Source: Strongylocentrotus droebachiensis (lineage: Eukaryota > Echinodermata > Echinoidea > Camarodonta > Strongylocentrotidae). From it: a stretch of DNA of 64,000 nt. The notes under the pieces were generated by a model that ran no database searches, was not told where the DNA came from, and worked only from the letters and a program-made list of their open reading frames with translations. This document shows positions 21,982 to 34,510 of the stretch, one piece after another. Position 1 is the first letter of the stretch, and each line of letters begins with the position of its first letter. The translations under genes were made by a program, and so were the position numbers. The stretch covers positions 62,001-126,000 of the forward strand of contig JAVYIG010002230.1 in the NCBI GenBank assembly GCA_035222895.1, in the 5' to 3' direction.

Positions 21982-21985
21982 ACAG
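21786..21985 (+). repeat. (AGT)n microsatellite
   Basis: About 200 bp of AGT with few interruptions, abutting the 3' end of the SINE at 21578-21785. The Val, Leu and Ser frames are artefacts. Confidence 0.95.
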
Positions 21986-22449
21986 CAGTAGAATCAGCAA
22001 CACCACCACCGCCAGTAAAAGAAGGAGGGGAGGATTATTTAGGGAAATAAAAGTAATAATACGGATCTTCATGATAATTTGATAATGGGAAGGTATTTTT
22101 TCCTCATAGCTGTCAGCATCCTTTCCGTCTACCATGTCCCCTCATCAATTACATGCCTGACCCAACATATATAACACCATGACGACACGATGACATTCAT
22201 CCATTCGGTGTGAAGATGTTCCCATGAAAACGAGATGGAGACGGATCGCATCACCAAGTTGAAACAATACGTGGGAAACGACTCGGTGACGCGCTGCTGG
22301 TCCCTAATGAAGCGTGTAGTATGTGATTGAAGCGAGGAGAGGCGGGATGGGAGGATGATGATGATGATGATGATGATGCGAGCCGGAGTATCTAGCAAAT
22401 GCAACAAGTCATCAGCAGCATAGGTTAATGAGAGATGATGGTGGGATTA

Positions 22450-22452
<3 letters not shown>
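21986..22452. other. Intergenic DNA
   Basis: No gene; a short (GAT)n run at 22362-22379. The minus-strand frame at 22129-22407 shows no motifs. Confidence 0.5.
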
Positions 22453-22480
<28 letters not shown>

Positions 22481-22592
22481 ATAAATCTGTTTCTTTTTTT
22501 TCTCTCTCTCTTTCTGTCCCTCTCTCTTTCTCCCTTTGTTATTCTCTATATATCTATATATCTAACTAGCTAGCTAGCTATTTATCTTTCTA

Positions 22593-22654
<62 letters not shown>

Positions 22655-23156
22655 CATCTGTCAGTATTGCCATATGTCTGTTTGTCCTTATACATTTCTG
22701 TGTCTCTTTCACTCTTTCGCCTGCTCCTTTCTTATTTTCTATGTCGTTTCTACCTACCCCATCCCTGTGTGTGTGAGTGTGTGCGTGTGTGTGTGTGTGG
22801 TGCGTGTGTTTGTGTGTTCGTCTGTTTTTCTATCCTTTTTCTTGCTCTCTACGTACGTTTCTTCATCTCTACACAATGTTCCCTCACCATACTTACTGCC
22901 ATGACTTGTGTTGATCACTTTCTCTACAGAAATCCCATAAATTCAGTTTCTCTTTCTCTCTATTTAGCACTCCCCCATTGTAGTGTCATAATAATTAAAG
23001 AAATCTCGCTCTCTTTGTCTCCAATACTCCTCCCCATCTCACTGTCTGTTTCTATATCCCTCTTTCTTTCTCTCTCTCGGTCCTTCTCACTCTGTCTCTC
23101 TCTGTCTCTCTCTCTATTACTCTCTCTCTCTCTCTGTTTCACTCTCTCTTTCTAGT
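22453..23156 (+). repeat. CT-rich block with GT and GCTA islands
   Basis: About 700 bp of pyrimidine-rich DNA. (CT)n runs lie at 22455-22482 and 22596-22645, a GCTA repeat at 22563-22580, and a GT-rich segment at 22767-22820. Further CT runs continue to 23156. Confidence 0.85.
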
Positions 23157-23384
23157 ATTTAGTCTTAGTCTTATTCCATTTATTTTCTAATCTAATTTCA
23201 ATATCATTACCATCATCCGATAGGACTATTGAGATTAGCAAATTAAAGCCTGTCATTGCACTCTATGATTGAAATGTTGAGGTGACGTGTCACAGTGATC
23301 GAGTTCTATATTTTAAGGGACCTAGTTTTGACAGCATGTATAGGAACAGTCATATAATATTGTCGCCGATAACCGGCTACGATC

Positions 23385-23865
23385 ACTACTAACATAATCA
23401 CACCATCATCACTCACCACCAACATCACCACAGCCACCACCACTACCACTACCACCAAAACTACCTTCACAACCTCCATCACCATCATCACTACCACCGC
23501 TACCACCACTACCACCATTATCACTACCAGCTCAAAAGCCACCGCAATCACTACCACAAATCACCTCCACTATCCATGCCACCACAACCTTCATAACCAC
23601 TACCACCACCAACACAATCATCATCATCAACACCACCACCACCACCACCACCACCATCACCACCACCACAACTACCTTCATAACCACTTCCACCACCGCA
23701 ACGACCATTACCATAGCTATTAACATCATCACTACCACCACCACTACCACCATTATCCATGCCACCGTCTTTATCACTGTAACGAGTGACACTAACCACC
23801 ACAACCATCACATAGCCCCACCACCACCAACATCACCATCACTATCACTACAGCCGCCAACCCTG
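23385..23865 (+). repeat. Long ACC/ATC microsatellite
   Basis: About 480 bp of ACC and ATC triplets. It contains internal duplications, for example ACTACCTTCATAACCAC-like segments near 23585 and 23670. Confidence 0.9.
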
Positions 23866-26515
23866 ATAAATTCGTCATTTTTAGTAACTGATATTAAAAT
23901 ATCGCCACAGCCATTCAAACAATTCTAAATGATATAAATATCCGTAACAAGCAATCAGACATGTTTTTATGATTCTGCTTTTGCGTGAAACACATTATAG
24001 TCATTGATATAGTCATTCGACATGCACACATTTCCTTTTTTGTATTTCCCTGCTTTCTCATTTCCTGGTTCGACGATCTTTATTTTTATTTACATTCATC
24101 TCTATTTTTCTCTCTCACACTTGTTTCCTCTCCTCGACTTTTTTTCCTCTCAAATATGGTTTCCTATTAGTTGCAACTTCAATGTACTTTCTTCTACATG
24201 AGAAATCGCATGAATGACGTAATTTCCCTAAAGACAGTGGAAATATCTCAAATCAAATCGAGTAAATCAATAACAACAAAATCTGCCTGGCTATGGAAAC
24301 GTGCTAGGCGAAGAATAGTTGTCATAGTAACAGAAATATCTCTGGCAGAGACTAAAAAAAGCTCATATTTGATATTGAAATCCAATAATCCGACAATTCT
24401 ATTCAGAAAAGCCTAGCCTCGAACGAAACTGATACGAAATTCCGTATTGTTCCCGTAGATTGAAAACGATGTATAACGGGGTAGCGAGACAATTTCACCG
24501 TTTCAAATTCGTGTAGAAATAAATCGTGTGGTTTCCGAATAATGAGACTTACGAACTTGAAGAAAAGCGAAAGAACTCTCACTTCTTTGCTCCAAAGAAA
24601 AGTGAATTTAGTCACGGCAAGAAAACATGAAAAGCACACCAATAATGTAGTTTTTTCTGCTCCAGCTACTCCCCATAGCAATTAACAAACAATGAGTATT
24701 GTTCCCTGGATATTCTCTCTTTTCAAAACCTATTACGCTACCGTAATTTCATTGAGCAAGCGCTCAATATTGTTACAATTCTTTTATATACCCAGCATAC
24801 AAGTAGTGAATAGACCAGGCTGAAAAGGCCTTTTATTTTCATGGAAATGGCGCTGACATGAATGGGAACTTTGTATACTATACAAGGGCTGGGTATCTAA
24901 AGAGCCTTGCTCAATTGTGCTACCAATTTTTCTCCATCGCCCCCATTTGACTGCAGTCGCTCGGTGTAGAAGGTCGGTTATTTTGCAGGCAAGCAAGCCA
25001 AAATTATCAGTTTTAATCATCTATTACTAGGAGATGGGGGATGATGCTTTGAGAGGGGGACTAGGAGAGGTGTCGCCTCCACCCCGAAACGATTTTGTGC
25101 ACCCCTCGCCTGTTCGGGTCATCAGGTTACCCACGCAAGATCTCAACCTGGTTCTCACTCGGGTAAGTATACCCCTCTCTCTCTCAAACTCCACATCAAA
25201 ACCGAACTCTTTCCAATAGTTTTATAGCCCGAAAAGGCTTATAGCAAATCATCTTGTAATTTCACGGAACTTAAAGCATTGAAGAAGTTTATGAGAGCGT
25301 TTTAAAGCCCTATATGTGAAAGAAGATTTGGGGTGTTGATATTTTTGTCGAGATCAGTCTTGCGTGTCGCTTCGTTGCATGCAGCATGCTACACAGAGAG
25401 CCTACTAAGCGCACTATGTATGCTCTGTCCCTGTGCAATGCGTCAACATGAATTGCTTGCTGCGTGTCATGTGCACAGTGGTACATCAAGACCACGCCAG
25501 CAGTTATGGCGGAAAAAATCCATGCTTTTCTTTCTCACACTCTCCCAGGCGCGGTTTAGAATCTATTGTTCTCTCGTCTTCGCCCACTATTGTTTGCCCA
25601 AGTTTGCCTGGAGTATAGAAAAATATTGTGCGTTTGGCAACCTTGAATTTGCGAAGAAATTTGACGACTGAATGCCCCTCGCCTTTCCTCTTACCGTGGG
25701 CCTGTTATTATTTTTAGGGATAACGTTCTTGCCTGGCTTGTGAAGGTATGTTAGAGACCCACTGCCATACCACCAGTGCCCCCAAACGCACATCTTGAAT
25801 TTCACCAGCTTTCCTTCATAGGCCAACCTTTAGTCTGACGTTTAATGGCAGTCCCCTCTCGCAATATTATACGCATTCATTTACAGGAAGTAGGTGAAGA
25901 TATTCTGGTTACAAACATGTGGGGGAAAAAAACAATCTTCAACAAATTATTACCCCATGCCATAGTATAGTTCATTAAATAGTTTCAATGTGCTTTCATC
26001 ATGTATTTCATGTTCTCTATAAATATGCATTTTTCTGTGTGTGATTTATACAGACAATAGAATATCATTCCGATGCTAGGTGAGACAGTACAGTTGTTGG
26101 CATACTTTAGGCTTCTATATACTTCTGTCTTTGGCCAGCAAAAGCCCAGAAAAAGCAGTCTGTATAATATTAATATTTTTTTCTTCATGTATTCGTCATG
26201 TTACCTGCTACCATTTGTCCCAAACGACACTTTTATGACTTAAGAGCATGTTGATTATTGTTTACAAATTGTATTGGCTATTCAGATTTAAATCTATGTC
26301 CAAAAAATAGCCTATATAAATAGAAAATATGTCGAAATGTAAAATTGAAACGCTGGTGACGAAAGAATGGCATGTGTGACGAATAAACCTACCATGAGAA
26401 CGTTCATAGTACCGACGACTTACTGCGAAACAAAGCGATCGTTGTTACAGCGCTAATACACATGTTTATATTTGACACATCAAAATATTGCTGACATGTT
26501 GCTTATACAGTTATC
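23866..26515. other. Intergenic DNA, mixed composition
   Basis: No convincing gene. 24785-24898 is bounded by ATACCCAGC and its complement GCTGGGTAT, too weak for an element call. 25330-25640 is balanced in composition and has two CTATTGTT SOX-type sites 24 bp apart (25563-25570 and 25587-25594). A strong donor-like GGTAAGTAT lies at about 25163, with no matching acceptor or family. Confidence 0.4.
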
Positions 26516-26705
26516 ACCATAACTGTCACATCATACTCATCCCCATTATAATCATCATCATTATCATCATTATCATCACCACCGCCATAATTGTCACCAT
26601 AGTAATAGTTATCATTATCGTAACCATTACGACCATCAACATCATCACCATCACCACCACCACCACCACCACCACCATTATAATCAACATCATCATTGTC
26701 ATCTA
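26516..26705 (+). repeat. ATC/ACC microsatellite
   Basis: Interrupted ATC and ACC triplets with a pure ACC core near 26650-26680. Confidence 0.9.
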
Positions 26706-26929
26706 CCAATCTTCATGTTTATATCTTTAGCCTGCTTCTTATACTTCCTGTTTTGTTTTTATTTTATTTCATTCGAGTTCCTTTCTCCATTTTTCTTCAA
26801 CCCAGCCATTTTTGTTGTTGCCATTACCCAATTTGATCGTAATTAGAGTCGATATGAATTAAAACCTGTTGGACTGCAATCACCAAGTCCTCTCCACAAA
26901 TTGGAGCTCCTCAACGAGAAATTGAATAC

Positions 26930-27085
26930 CAGATAATTGCTTTTGTCTTTAATGGGAGCCCTTAATCATCTTTCCTGTCTATTAGCGTCACCACGTCTTT
27001 CCTCCCCTCATTTAATCATCAGTGTGTGATTACGTAACGCACGTGGCTGTCTTAATTTGACAAATTTCCAAGGCAAGTCGTTAGG
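26930..27085. promoter_or_regulatory. Candidate cis-regulatory module
   Basis: Non-repetitive block with paired TTAATCAT (26965 and 27013), a PAR-bZIP-like ATTACGTAA (27031-27039) and a CACGTGG E-box (27042-27048). Candidate enhancer only. Confidence 0.3.
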
Positions 27086-27416
27086 GTGTGTGTATGTAAT
27101 AATAATAATATATACCCGCGTGAGAAAGCGACAATGTTTTTATAACGAACGTTAAATTATGATTATTACCTGTTGAGATAAACTGTTGCCAGCGAAATAT
27201 TGACGGACAAGGTTGCTCCTTTGGCAAGAGACATCCTACCCCACGGCCCTGCTGTAGGGTAATTGGAGAGGATGTCTAGAGTAAAAAGCATTCCGGCAAC
27301 ATTATGTCATGATTATGATATGTTATTGACTAGGTAGGGAGGACACAGGGAAGATGAACAAGGATTGTTGGTAGAAGAGTAGAGTATTGGTGACGCTGAT
27401 CTAGAAATTTTGAAGA
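27086..27416. other. Intergenic DNA
   Basis: Nothing recognisable. Confidence 0.45.
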
Positions 27417-27573
27417 TGACGTTAGTGGTGATGGTGGTGATGGTAGCGGATTTTGGGTGATGATTCTAAAAGTAATTCAACCGAATGTATTTTTGCAGGT
27501 GTCCCTTATTAAACAATAGTTGATGCTGATGATGAGATAATGACGGCCGTGGCAATATGTCATTGGTGATGAC

Positions 27574-27609
<36 letters not shown>

Positions 27610-27830
27610 GAAGAAGAAGAAGGAGAAGCCGATTATGATGATGATGATGATGATAATGATGATGATGAAGAAGATGGTGGTGGTGGGGATAATGACGGTC
27701 GTGGAAATTGTGCCATTGATGATGATGAGGAAGAGGAGGATGAAGAAGATGATGACGATGTTTAGGATTATAATGATGGTGGTTGTAGTTGTGGTGATGG
27801 TGATAATGATGATGGTGATAATGACATCGT
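27417..27830 (+). repeat. GAT-rich microsatellite block
   Basis: GAT/GAA/GGT triplets, purest at 27566-27607 and 27635-27665; Met-rich frames here are artefacts. Confidence 0.9.
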
Positions 27831-29267
27831 ATTGCGGTGCTCGTTTAATTGCAGGGATAAACTATTTCATAATAAAGTATAGTTCTCCTGGTGGCACCAA
27901 TTAAAGCGCGTGCATGACAGATAAACCACAAGGAACTGTAGGTCAATAACTTAAACTGTGGAAAATACATATAACTTTTAAGTAGAGAAATAGACTGAAT
28001 CATTAATTTCTTCAATTTCGGGGAAACAAATATGAATTTAGCCATATATCGTCTTCACACAAACATCCATTAGGCCACAACAAAAAAATACAGTCCCACA
28101 TCCCTGAAATTAATTGAAATGAACATAATATGCATCTTGCATCGAATGTCTGCTCGTGGACAGAAACAGATACCAACCAAATATGAAAATAACAGATCAT
28201 ATTCATTACCAATTTTCTGTTGAAAATGCAATCAAATATCAACGGACCTCGCGCCTAGACTCATCGCAAATGCATTAAGATGGATGCGATGGTATCACAA
28301 TAGAGCCCACTTTACGATACAAGAGAAGTACATACCATTAATTTCATTTATCAGTTTTTCGGGGAGGGAGAGGGAGAAGATAAAATGCATTCGAGGATGA
28401 TGGATCGTGCCATATCAATTCACATTTCACCGCAATGAGCAAAGTTAGCAACCTCCCAAAATACCACTCAATATTCGTCTTGTCCATCTACGCACGCTAT
28501 CTACCAACCATGCCCCTCCCCCGTTTCATGTTAATTGGTTGAGTTATATGACAAGAGAATATGGTGTAAGGGGCATCATGAATATTATTCGCTGCATGTT
28601 AGCATTAGAGCTTTTTTGGTTAATATGATGAAAGTGTAAAGCTTGATGAAGAAAGAGTTGAATTTATTGCTTGGATTAACCGCAAAGGATAGCATGAAAA
28701 ATTGTTTCCGAAATGGGGTTATCTATTGATGTAGCCCATTGTCATTAAAAAGATCAAAAATACTCTTATATCATTTTTCTTCAAATCATTCTCATGTCTT
28801 ACTTCATATACGACTTTGCTATACATTATAAATCTTTGAAAATTAGAGTACATAGTAGATGCAGCAGTAAGATGCTAAATGAAATTCGATATGAAGTTAG
28901 TGAAAGTAGTAAAAGCAACAGTTGAAAATAATATGAGTAGGAATAGGATAGTAGAAGCAGTAGCAGGAACATCGGTAATAGTAGTCAGAGCTATTAAAAT
29001 TGGAAATAACAGCAGCAGGCCAGCAGCAATACACTTTAAATACAGTGGAGTATATAGACAAAACCCATGAGAGACTAAAACAGGGACCACTTAGTTTGAA
29101 GTTAAATGCACTCCAAAATGCCTTTTGTCTTTGTTTGTTTGTTGCTGTTTTTCCCCACACCAATGCTTATATAAGATAGTATATCTCTTATTTTGTCTTG
29201 GGGGCGTGGAATATTTCCGAGATCTTCTCGTGTAATAGAGTTTTTATTTACCACCACTCCAGACCTC
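27831..29267. other. AT-rich intergenic DNA
   Basis: No gene or element recognised. 28875-29000 is rich in AGTAG/AGCAG triplets, a decayed microsatellite that opens frames on both strands. Confidence 0.5.
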
Positions 29268-29388
29268 CAAACAGTCAATATTTTTCAATATGTGCTTTCC
29301 CCACCCACCCTCTTTTCCATTCCACCCCAAACAGTCAATATTGTTCAATATGTGCCTCTCCCCACCCACCCTCTTTTCCATTCCGCCC
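29268..29388 (+). repeat. 60-bp tandem duplication
   Basis: Two nearly identical copies, each starting CAAACAGTCAATATT and containing CCCACCCACCCTCTTTTCCA. They start 60 bp apart (29268 and 29328) and differ at a few bases, so the duplication is recent. Confidence 0.9.
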
Positions 29389-29921
29389 CCATCCCAACCC
29401 ATTATATACACGCCACCAAACCCAGAAGTGCACTCAACCTTTGTCATGCTATTCCGCACAGACATTATATACCAAATAATAGCAACCTATTCCCAACACC
29501 TCAGATCGATATAAACATAGTGCTTCATGATTAAAAGCCTCCAATATTCAAATTAGGAGAAATAAATATATCCATCCCTTTCCGGCCGTTATTGGGAAAA
29601 TGCATTTGAATTATTGCGATTTCTACTCATATATAAATACGTCGCAGAAAATGATATAGTCGTATATAATTTTGTGCGAATAGCGCTGTTTTTTCTCACT
29701 TTTTCGCCAGCTCCTCGCGTTGTCAGAGTAAATGTGCTTCCCCCATTACCGTAAATATTTCATGAGGATTCTAATGCATGCCTCGTTCTCTAATTTTAAT
29801 GCAAGGCTCACAAACCACGAACGGAGAGAGAGAGGAGTGATCAACAAATGCATTTTGGTTCTGAATAAAACATGGCTGCGTAAATTTATCGAAATATGGT
29901 GGGGAAAACACCCTCCCTCCT
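29389..29921. other. AT-rich intergenic DNA
   Basis: Nothing recognisable. Confidence 0.5.
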
Positions 29922-29935
29922 CACTGTCTCTCTTC

Positions 29936-29967
<32 letters not shown>

Positions 29968-30180
29968 ATCTCCTTTCCTCAATCACTTTTTACTATATTA
30001 CCTTTATGATGATTTTATATATATCTCTTTATATTTTTCTCATCGTCTCTCCCCCAACCCCTCCCCCCCTCTCTCTCTCTCTCTCTCTCCTACCGCCTTT
30101 ACCACTTTCTCTGTGTCATTTTCTCTTTCTCTTTCTCTCTCTCCAACTATCTGCTCTCTTCTCTCCACCCTCTCTCCCCT

Positions 30181-30218
<38 letters not shown>

Positions 30219-30232
30219 AGTACCCCTGTCCC
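29922..30232 (+). repeat. CT-rich microsatellite block
   Basis: Three (CT)n clusters (about 29936-29970, 30070-30090, 30183-30220) separated by pyrimidine-rich spacers. Confidence 0.9.
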
Positions 30233-30334
30233 TTGGTTTAAAAAAAAACAGCATACACGTATACTTTACGTTTTAGATAAATAAGCTCAGATGTAACATA
30301 ATCGTTTGAATTGTGAAGAGTATAAAGAGAGATG

Positions 30335-30339
30335 AGGGG

Positions 30340-30371
<32 letters not shown>

Positions 30372-30377
30372 AGAGGG
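30335..30377 (+). repeat. (GA)n tract with G run
   Basis: GA dinucleotides ending in GGGGGGGAGAGGG. Confidence 0.9.
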
Positions 30378-30523
30378 TGGAAAATGATAGATCTGGTAGA
30401 AATATGCTTAACTAAGACAACGGATGCAATACAGAATAAATTAAATATTTCAATGCAATGGATTTGTATTTCCTAGCACTATTATCCCATTAAGAGGTAA
30501 AATAATGAGTTAACATCTTCCTT

Positions 30524-30800
30524 AGATAGCGAACTGTAGCACATCCGTGATGGCTTAAAGATGAGGACTATAAAGTGGACAAACCTCTATCTCTTTTACC
30601 AAGATAAAATATTGTTTATACTATCTTCATTATAGATAGCATAGTGTAGTATATCTTTGATGACGTAACAATGAGGACTATGAAGTAAACAAATCTTGGT
30701 GGCAACGCCTCTATTTCTTCTACCGAGATCGAAATTTGTTTATACTATCTTCATTATAGATAGCATAGTGTATTATTTCTTTGATGACGTAACAATGGTG
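30524..30800 (+). repeat. Tandem repeat, 110-124 bp unit, ~2.4 copies
   Basis: Units start at AGATAGC (30524, 30634, 30758) and share TTTGATGACGTAACAATG, ATGAGGACTAT and TTTATACTATCTTCATTATA. The second and third units are closer to each other than to the first. Confidence 0.85.
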
Positions 30801-31257
30801 AAAAGGGCAAAATCTGACAATCTCCGTAGATGTGTATATATAAAGGAATATATATAACAGAATATATATAAAGGAATAAGAAGGAAAATCAAAACATATT
30901 AAATATGAAAAAAGGTAAGAAGGAAATGAGCAAAAATACTACTTCTTTAAAACAAATTTTCAAAATAAAGCTCTGCTCTGAAGGAAGAAAGAGAGGAAAA
31001 TCGTTAAGTTATACCCGTATGGCTGGTCCCAGTATGTCGAAACACGCCTGACTTACAATGATATCATTTTCCTTTGACGGGGGTGTCACTCCCTAAAAAT
31101 GTAATGAAGCAAGAACAATAACAGACGTGAATGCACCACGCATTGGGCACTCAATAACATTTTACGTATCGATGAACTCCCGGGTATATAGGAAAGGACT
31201 TTATTTCTACTTTTGTTTTCAAGCTGAGGATTTCTTCTCATACGCTTCTATCAGCGG
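30801..31257. other. AT-rich intergenic DNA
   Basis: Short repeated TATATATAAAGGAAT near 30837-30875; otherwise nothing recognisable. Confidence 0.5.
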
Positions 31258-31312
31258 GGCTCTCTCTCTCTCTCTCTATCTCTATCTCTCTCTCTCTCTT
31301 TCTATCTCTCTC
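31258..31312 (+). repeat. (CT)n microsatellite
   Basis: CT dinucleotides interrupted by AT and TT. Confidence 0.9.
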
Positions 31313-31700
31313 GTCGTTTCGTCATGATATTGGCAAAGATGTCTGCTGGATTAGCGTTGGATATGATGGGGGTTACCTTCCGTTTTTCATTGTCGTCACG
31401 TCGCTGTGAGAGTGAGATACGCGTGACATGAAATTTGACAGTGCAGTGGCGAATCTGAAATGCGGAGCGGAAATGATAGGCTCTATATCTCCCCGCTAGC
31501 GGAGAGCAAACCACCTGCCACGCCGAGGCTCCGGCGGAAGCTTCTCCGCGGCCACCGCTGACTTAGCCCACTCTCGCGCAAACATCACCCGCGGCTGCCG
31601 GTCGATTTTTGCCCACTCTTGCCATGCCTATTACCCTAGAGTTCGCCCCACAACGAAGCACAAGTCATGGGAAGCAGCTGGAAAACTTGGGAGAGGGATT
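31313..31700. promoter_or_regulatory. CpG-rich island, candidate enhancer or promoter
   Basis: The most GC-rich non-repeat stretch of the central window, with many CpG (31490-31600), E-boxes CACCTG and palindromic CCGCGG cores. No ORF with family features starts in it. It could be a SoxB1 enhancer or the promoter of a non-coding RNA. Confidence 0.35.
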
Positions 31701-32690
31701 ATTAATTAAAGAACGCACCAACAAGAAGAAAAAAAAACGATACCCGGCATTTAAAGGGAAAACAATCATTTTCAAGCTGATGAGCATGTTCACCCCCAAT
31801 GCACTGCATTACAATTTCCACTTCGAACTTCACCACAATAAAAATAAAACCTTTTAAAAAAAATCCTTAGTTAAACCTTTAAGACAACGGTTCCTACTTA
31901 TTTTAAGATGTTGGTATGAGTTACATGATGTTTGGTTCTATTTGCTGTGTTTATTTTATTTCAAATAAAACAATTTTATTGTATCACGTTTACCATGTCT
32001 TACATTTTTTTCATTTTCATGACGAGGTTAAGAGAATTCTAGGAATTATATAAAAATTGTGAAACCGTAAGTGTGATAGAGTATATGTATTGTCGCATTA
32101 AAAGGAACACTTGTAATGGCATCTGACATTTCACATAAAAGCATGCTTTCACAAACAGAACCATTATTTTTAATGAACACCATTCATCATTTCGTCAGCT
32201 CCCATCTCTACCCTGTCATTATATTAAGCAATGGCGTACCTATGGATGCATGACGGTACATGCCCCCCCCCCGACCAGCGAATGGATTGAATTGAAGTAC
32301 ATGGAATATTAACTCTATATACCACTTTATACTGTATTTTCTAAATAATGTATGAGTTGAATATGTTTGGTTGTTGGTCTTTATTTGTTTGTATGTACTT
32401 GTATTTGTTTAGTTTTCTTGTAAACAATTATTCAGACTTGACTCCCCCTCCCCCCCCCCCCCCGGACAGATACACCGGTGCCATATTCCTTTTTTAATCA
32501 CAGACTCCTCTTCAAGGGTTTGAGGTTCCTAGAACATTTACATGCACAGAGCTAGAGGGAGAGGAGGGAGCGGCGCGCACACAATGTATGTGGGTGTGCG
32601 TGAATGCGTGCGTGTGCGTGTGCTATGTCTGAGTGAATGGATGAGGCTTACTCATCACAAACCTGGTTAACTCATTAAAACAATTAACCT
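31701..32690. other. AT-rich intergenic DNA with poly-C runs
   Basis: Poly-C at 32266-32274 and about 32450-32463, and a GT-rich patch near 32580-32620. The sequence TGGCGTACCTATGG before the first C run and TGGCGTATCTCGGAGGGGG near 20484 may be ends of one old repeat family. Confidence 0.35.
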
Positions 32691-33520
32691 AAAATTATCA
32701 CCCTAGTCTAACATGGTTTGACAGTTTGTGGCTTAATTTCCCCGGCAAACATCCAGCGGTGTTGTCTTCACACAAACTTCATCACTTCTCGAGCCCACTC
32801 CCGTCGCACCGTACTCGGTTCAACCAATGTCAATATAGACTGTCACACAAGCAGCGACAAGAGATGACACGAAATTGAAAAGATGGGACTATTACAGTAA
32901 TGGGCCGACTGGTACACGCGGTGACAGTCAAGTTCAAATACTCCATGACTAAGGTTTCATATGTTTTCTGTTTGTTTCCCCATCGATCGCTGGTTTAATC
33001 ATTCTGTGTGTAGTACCGGCGCGCTTGCAACGTTTTATTAGAAAAGTACATACCATGTTCACTCCCCTACATTGCCCAAATGTAAACCAACAGACCACGT
33101 GACTTACACTTGCATTATGGTGTCTTAACAATGTAAGAAGGGAGAGTGAAAACGACGATTTTAGCATGTTAAGTGTGAAAAAGCGACCCGAAAACAAACA
33201 GAATACGATCTGACATGGCAACTTTCGAACGAACAAACGTGCACTTCTATGGTATCCCCAAAGGGAGAAATATTAATATACCGCCTTCATTTATACCAGG
33301 CGTTGAATACGTGTAGCGCAGGCGGAGAGAAAAATAATGAAAAGGGCTTCGGGCTGGTGTTAACGAGTAATTTTTGGCGGGACCGCTAAATTGATAACGC
33401 GTATCGATCTGATTTGGAGATCTTAAATGAGAGCTGAGATATTACGAGTCATTTTTCGCATCTTGGTGAAGTCAATAAGGAGTGTTTGGGTGCATTCTGT
33501 TTGGATTTTTTTCTGAGATA
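32691..33520. promoter_or_regulatory. Candidate regulatory region
   Basis: Over 800 bp of repeat-free, balanced sequence with scattered CpG, paired ATTAA sites (32665-32700) and GCGC-containing patches (33015-33035, 33310-33420). The 95-codon minus-strand frame at 32949-33236 has no recognisable domain. Confidence 0.3.
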
Positions 33521-33595
33521 GACATCTGCAACGGACCCCCATCGCTATATTGTTAATGAGTTGCTATGGGGATAATGGTGATGGTGGTGGTGATG

Positions 33596-34510
33596 CACTG
33601 TAAAAAAAGAATTTGTTCATTGGTAATTTTTACGTATTTTTTCCATGTAGAATTTACTTGAAAACATTAGTTTTGCCACTTACGCACTAAATTTAAGTCT
33701 TGCTAACTCAAACTTTCAATTTAGTAGAACATACGTGGAATATTTAAGTAAAATCAAATACATAAGAACTTAAGTAATTTCAGCTTGTATTAATTTAGTA
33801 ATTTTAACTCAAAATCAGAAATTATACGTATTACTCAAACAATTTATGTTGATTATTCTTATCTTTTTAAAGTAAGGACCGATGCAGTGCGTAATAGCAA
33901 TATTTACATAATTTATGAATATTCATTAAGACCAAATTAAACTCTTTTTTAAATAAAAAAATTCTTTTTTGTGGTTGAATGAAAATTTAAGGACTTTAAA
34001 ACATTTACTAATTCATTTAACATGGCTAAGCAAAGACAAGACAATTTTTAATTGTTACCCAGTTCAAAACAAATCAAAACTTGATATTTCAGGAAATTGT
34101 CAACCAATTTTCCTTTTAAGATGCTACGATCAAGTATATATAAAATTTGGAGCCTTTCAACATGTGTCGAATTGAAGCGTATGTAATAGTTTGTGATGGT
34201 GGTAGATATATATATACGGTTAAATCTTAAATAGAAGTAGTGAATGATTAGTGGATGTTACTTGTTAGATTAGATGGGTACCAAATCGTGCAATATGTAA
34301 TCCTATCATAGCTTTTTTTTAATTATCTAAAATGATTACAATACTTAAATTATTTACGTTAATGTAACTCGATTTAACTGAGTAAAAATTTATTCAGCAA
34401 AATAAGTAAATTCTACTTAAGATGCCGTAGGTAATATTTACTTAATAAAAATAAGGCAATTCTTTTCCTCAATTTTATTGAGTTATTTCGACTATTTTTT
34501 TTTTACAGTG
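33596..34510. mobile_element. Non-autonomous DNA transposon, CACTGTAAAAAAA ends
   Basis: It begins CACTGTAAAAAAAGAATTT and ends with the complement of CACTGTAAAAAAAAAATAG. Short inverted ends are followed by an AT-rich interior of about 0.9 kb that carries GTAGAATTTACTT-type motifs in both subterminal regions. GGT/GAT microsatellite lies on both sides, so it inserted into a microsatellite. No transposase is encoded. The superfamily is uncertain and the target duplication is hidden by the flanking repeat. Confidence 0.7.

Noticed and set aside
21734-22135. Leu-, Val-, Met- and Ile-rich frames in AGT, GAT, ACC and ATT triplet repeats
   Set aside because: Translations of microsatellites, open on both strands.
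22667-23155. Long Ser/Leu-rich open frames in CT tracts here and at 6075, 29732, 39790, 45790
   Set aside because: Direct translations of CT dinucleotide repeats; not genes.
24785-24898. Small inverted-repeat element (ATACCCAGC ... GCTGGGTAT)
   Set aside because: Only 9 bp of clean pairing and no target duplication seen.
24956-25163. Exon ending in a strong donor GGTAAGTAT
   Set aside because: The acceptor side is weak, the frame is Pro-rich and featureless, and no partner exon is visible.
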